Shown here: piece after piece, positions 4,781-5,537 of the stretch
Numbering within the stretch: the stretch's first letter is position 1
Layout of the letters: each line of letters begins with the position of its first letter
DNA from: an uncultured beta proteobacterium
GTDB lineage: Bacteria; Pseudomonadota; Gammaproteobacteria; Burkholderiales; Burkholderiaceae
Length of the DNA: 5,537 nucleotides
Assembly (NCBI GenBank): GCA_903938955.1
Contig: CAJAFJ010000072.1
Location: forward strand, 1-5,537
Reading direction: 5' to 3'
Translations under genes and position numbers: made by a program
The notes under the pieces: generated by a model
Database searches by the model: none
Told to the model about the DNA's origin: nothing
Seen by the model: the letters and a program-made list of their open reading frames with translations, nothing else

Positions 4781-5537
4781 GCCGTAGCAGGTCGTTGACT
4801 TGCTGCGGGTTGGCCTTGCCTTTGCTGCCCTTCATGATCTGGCCAACCAGGGCGTTGAGCGCCTTGCCGTTACCCGCCTTGTATTCCTCGACGTTTTTCG
4901 GATTGGCGGCCAGCACGCCATCGACGATTTTTTCCAGCTCGCCGGAGTCGTTCATCTGCTTGAGGCCGTCGGCTTCAATGATCTGGTCCACGCGCGCCAA
5001 GGCCGGAACGTCTTCTGCCAAGCCTTGCGACCACAGCTTGTCAAACACCTGTTTGGCGGCATTGTTGGAGATGGTGCCGTCGGCAATGCGGCTGATCAGC
5101 GCCGCCAGCGCCGCCGCGGCGACCGGGCAGGCGCCCAGTTCGACTTCATCGGCATTCAAGCGGCGCGACACCTCACCCATGATCCAGTTACTCACCAGTT
5201 TCGGCTGGCCACAGGCTTTGGCTGCGGCTTCGAAATAAGCAGCGATCTCGCGGCTTTGTGTCAGGGCGGTGGCGTCGATCTCGGACAGTCCGTAATCCGT
5301 CGCAAAGCGCTGCGCCATGACGCGCGGCAGTTCGGTCATCTCGGCGCGCACGCGCTGCACCCATTCGTCGGCAATCACCAGCGGCGGCAAATCGGGGTCC
5401 GGAAAATAGCGGTAATCGGCTGCGTCTTCCTTGGTGCGCATGGCCCGGGTTTCGCCGGTATCGGGGTTGAACAGCACGGTGGCCTGCTGAATGGCGTGGC
5501 CGTCTTCAATCTGTTCAATCTGCCAACGCACTTCATA
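4767..5537 (-). CDS. gatB: Asp-tRNA(Asn)/Glu-tRNA(Gln) amidotransferase subunit B, C-terminal half (5' end beyond window)
   Basis: GatB binds the misacylated tRNA and, with GatA and GatC, converts Glu-tRNA(Gln) to Gln-tRNA(Gln) or Asp-tRNA(Asn) to Asn-tRNA(Asn) in the cytoplasm. The window holds 256 codons plus the stop, about half of a protein that usually has 470-490 residues. The fragment begins [13 protein letters not shown] and contains the very conserved stretch [20 protein letters not shown] and then LPPL, which ends the catalytic kinase-like region. The C-terminal helical and GatB/YqeY domain (about the last 150 residues) is complete, with [13 protein letters not shown] and the tail end [12 protein letters not shown]. 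The frame is intact to the window edge, with no sign of decay. It converges with the DUF4124 gene. In relatives gatC and gatA usually lie upstream of gatB, which here would be outside the window on the right. Confidence 0.96.
   Translation of the reverse strand, partial: YEVRWQIEQIEDGHAIQQATVLFNPDTGETRAMRTKEDAADYRYFPDPDLPPLVIADEWVQRVRAEMTELPRVMAQRFATDYGLSEIDATALTQSREIAAYFEAAAKACGQPKLVSNWIMGEVSRRLNADEVELGACPVAAAALAALISRIADGTISNNAAKQVFDKLWSQGLAEDVPALARVDQIIEADGLKQMNDSGELEKIVDGVLAANPKNVEEYKAGNGKALNALVGQIMKGSKGKANPQQVNDLLRQKLG

Overview
The window looks like chromosomal DNA of a betaproteobacterium, most likely Comamonadaceae (Rhodoferax/Polaromonas-like). This is judged from the style of the proteins and from the gatB / DUF4124 protein / pyrE / xth neighbourhood, not from a database search. 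The five main genes are ordinary GC-rich coding DNA. The stretch between about 300 and 1330 is different: lower in GC towards its right end, poor in genes, and accessory in character.

Layout from left to right. At 1-296 (minus) is the 5' part of a thioredoxin-family gene with a CGHC active site. At 311-418 (minus) an open frame ends 14 bases before the thioredoxin start; it reads like the tail of a lost upstream gene and is cut off by back-to-back stop codons. A stem-loop with a U-run on the minus strand follows (432-453). At 470-679 (plus) is a small, basic, unrecognised protein with a plausible ribosome binding site. About 650 bases (680-1330) hold no gene I can support. At 1331-2476 (minus) is a membrane-anchored HDOD-domain protein whose start codon sits inside a perfect 10-bp inverted repeat. 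At 2544-3347 (minus) is exodeoxyribonuclease III (xth). At 3346-4062 (plus) is pyrE, and at 4065-4745 (plus) a secreted DUF4124-type protein two bases after it. At 4767-5537 (minus) is the 3' half of gatB, which runs off the right edge.

Most of the genes are housekeeping: pyrimidine synthesis (pyrE), DNA repair (xth), tRNA-dependent amidation (gatB) and thiol redox (the thioredoxin). The HDOD protein is probably a signalling or regulatory accessory. I do not see a mobile element, CRISPR array, RNA gene or defence system. The observations most worth checking are the inverted repeat over the HDOD start, the start codons of xth and pyrE overlapping head to head on opposite strands, and the apparent gene remnant plus small ORF in the 300-700 region.
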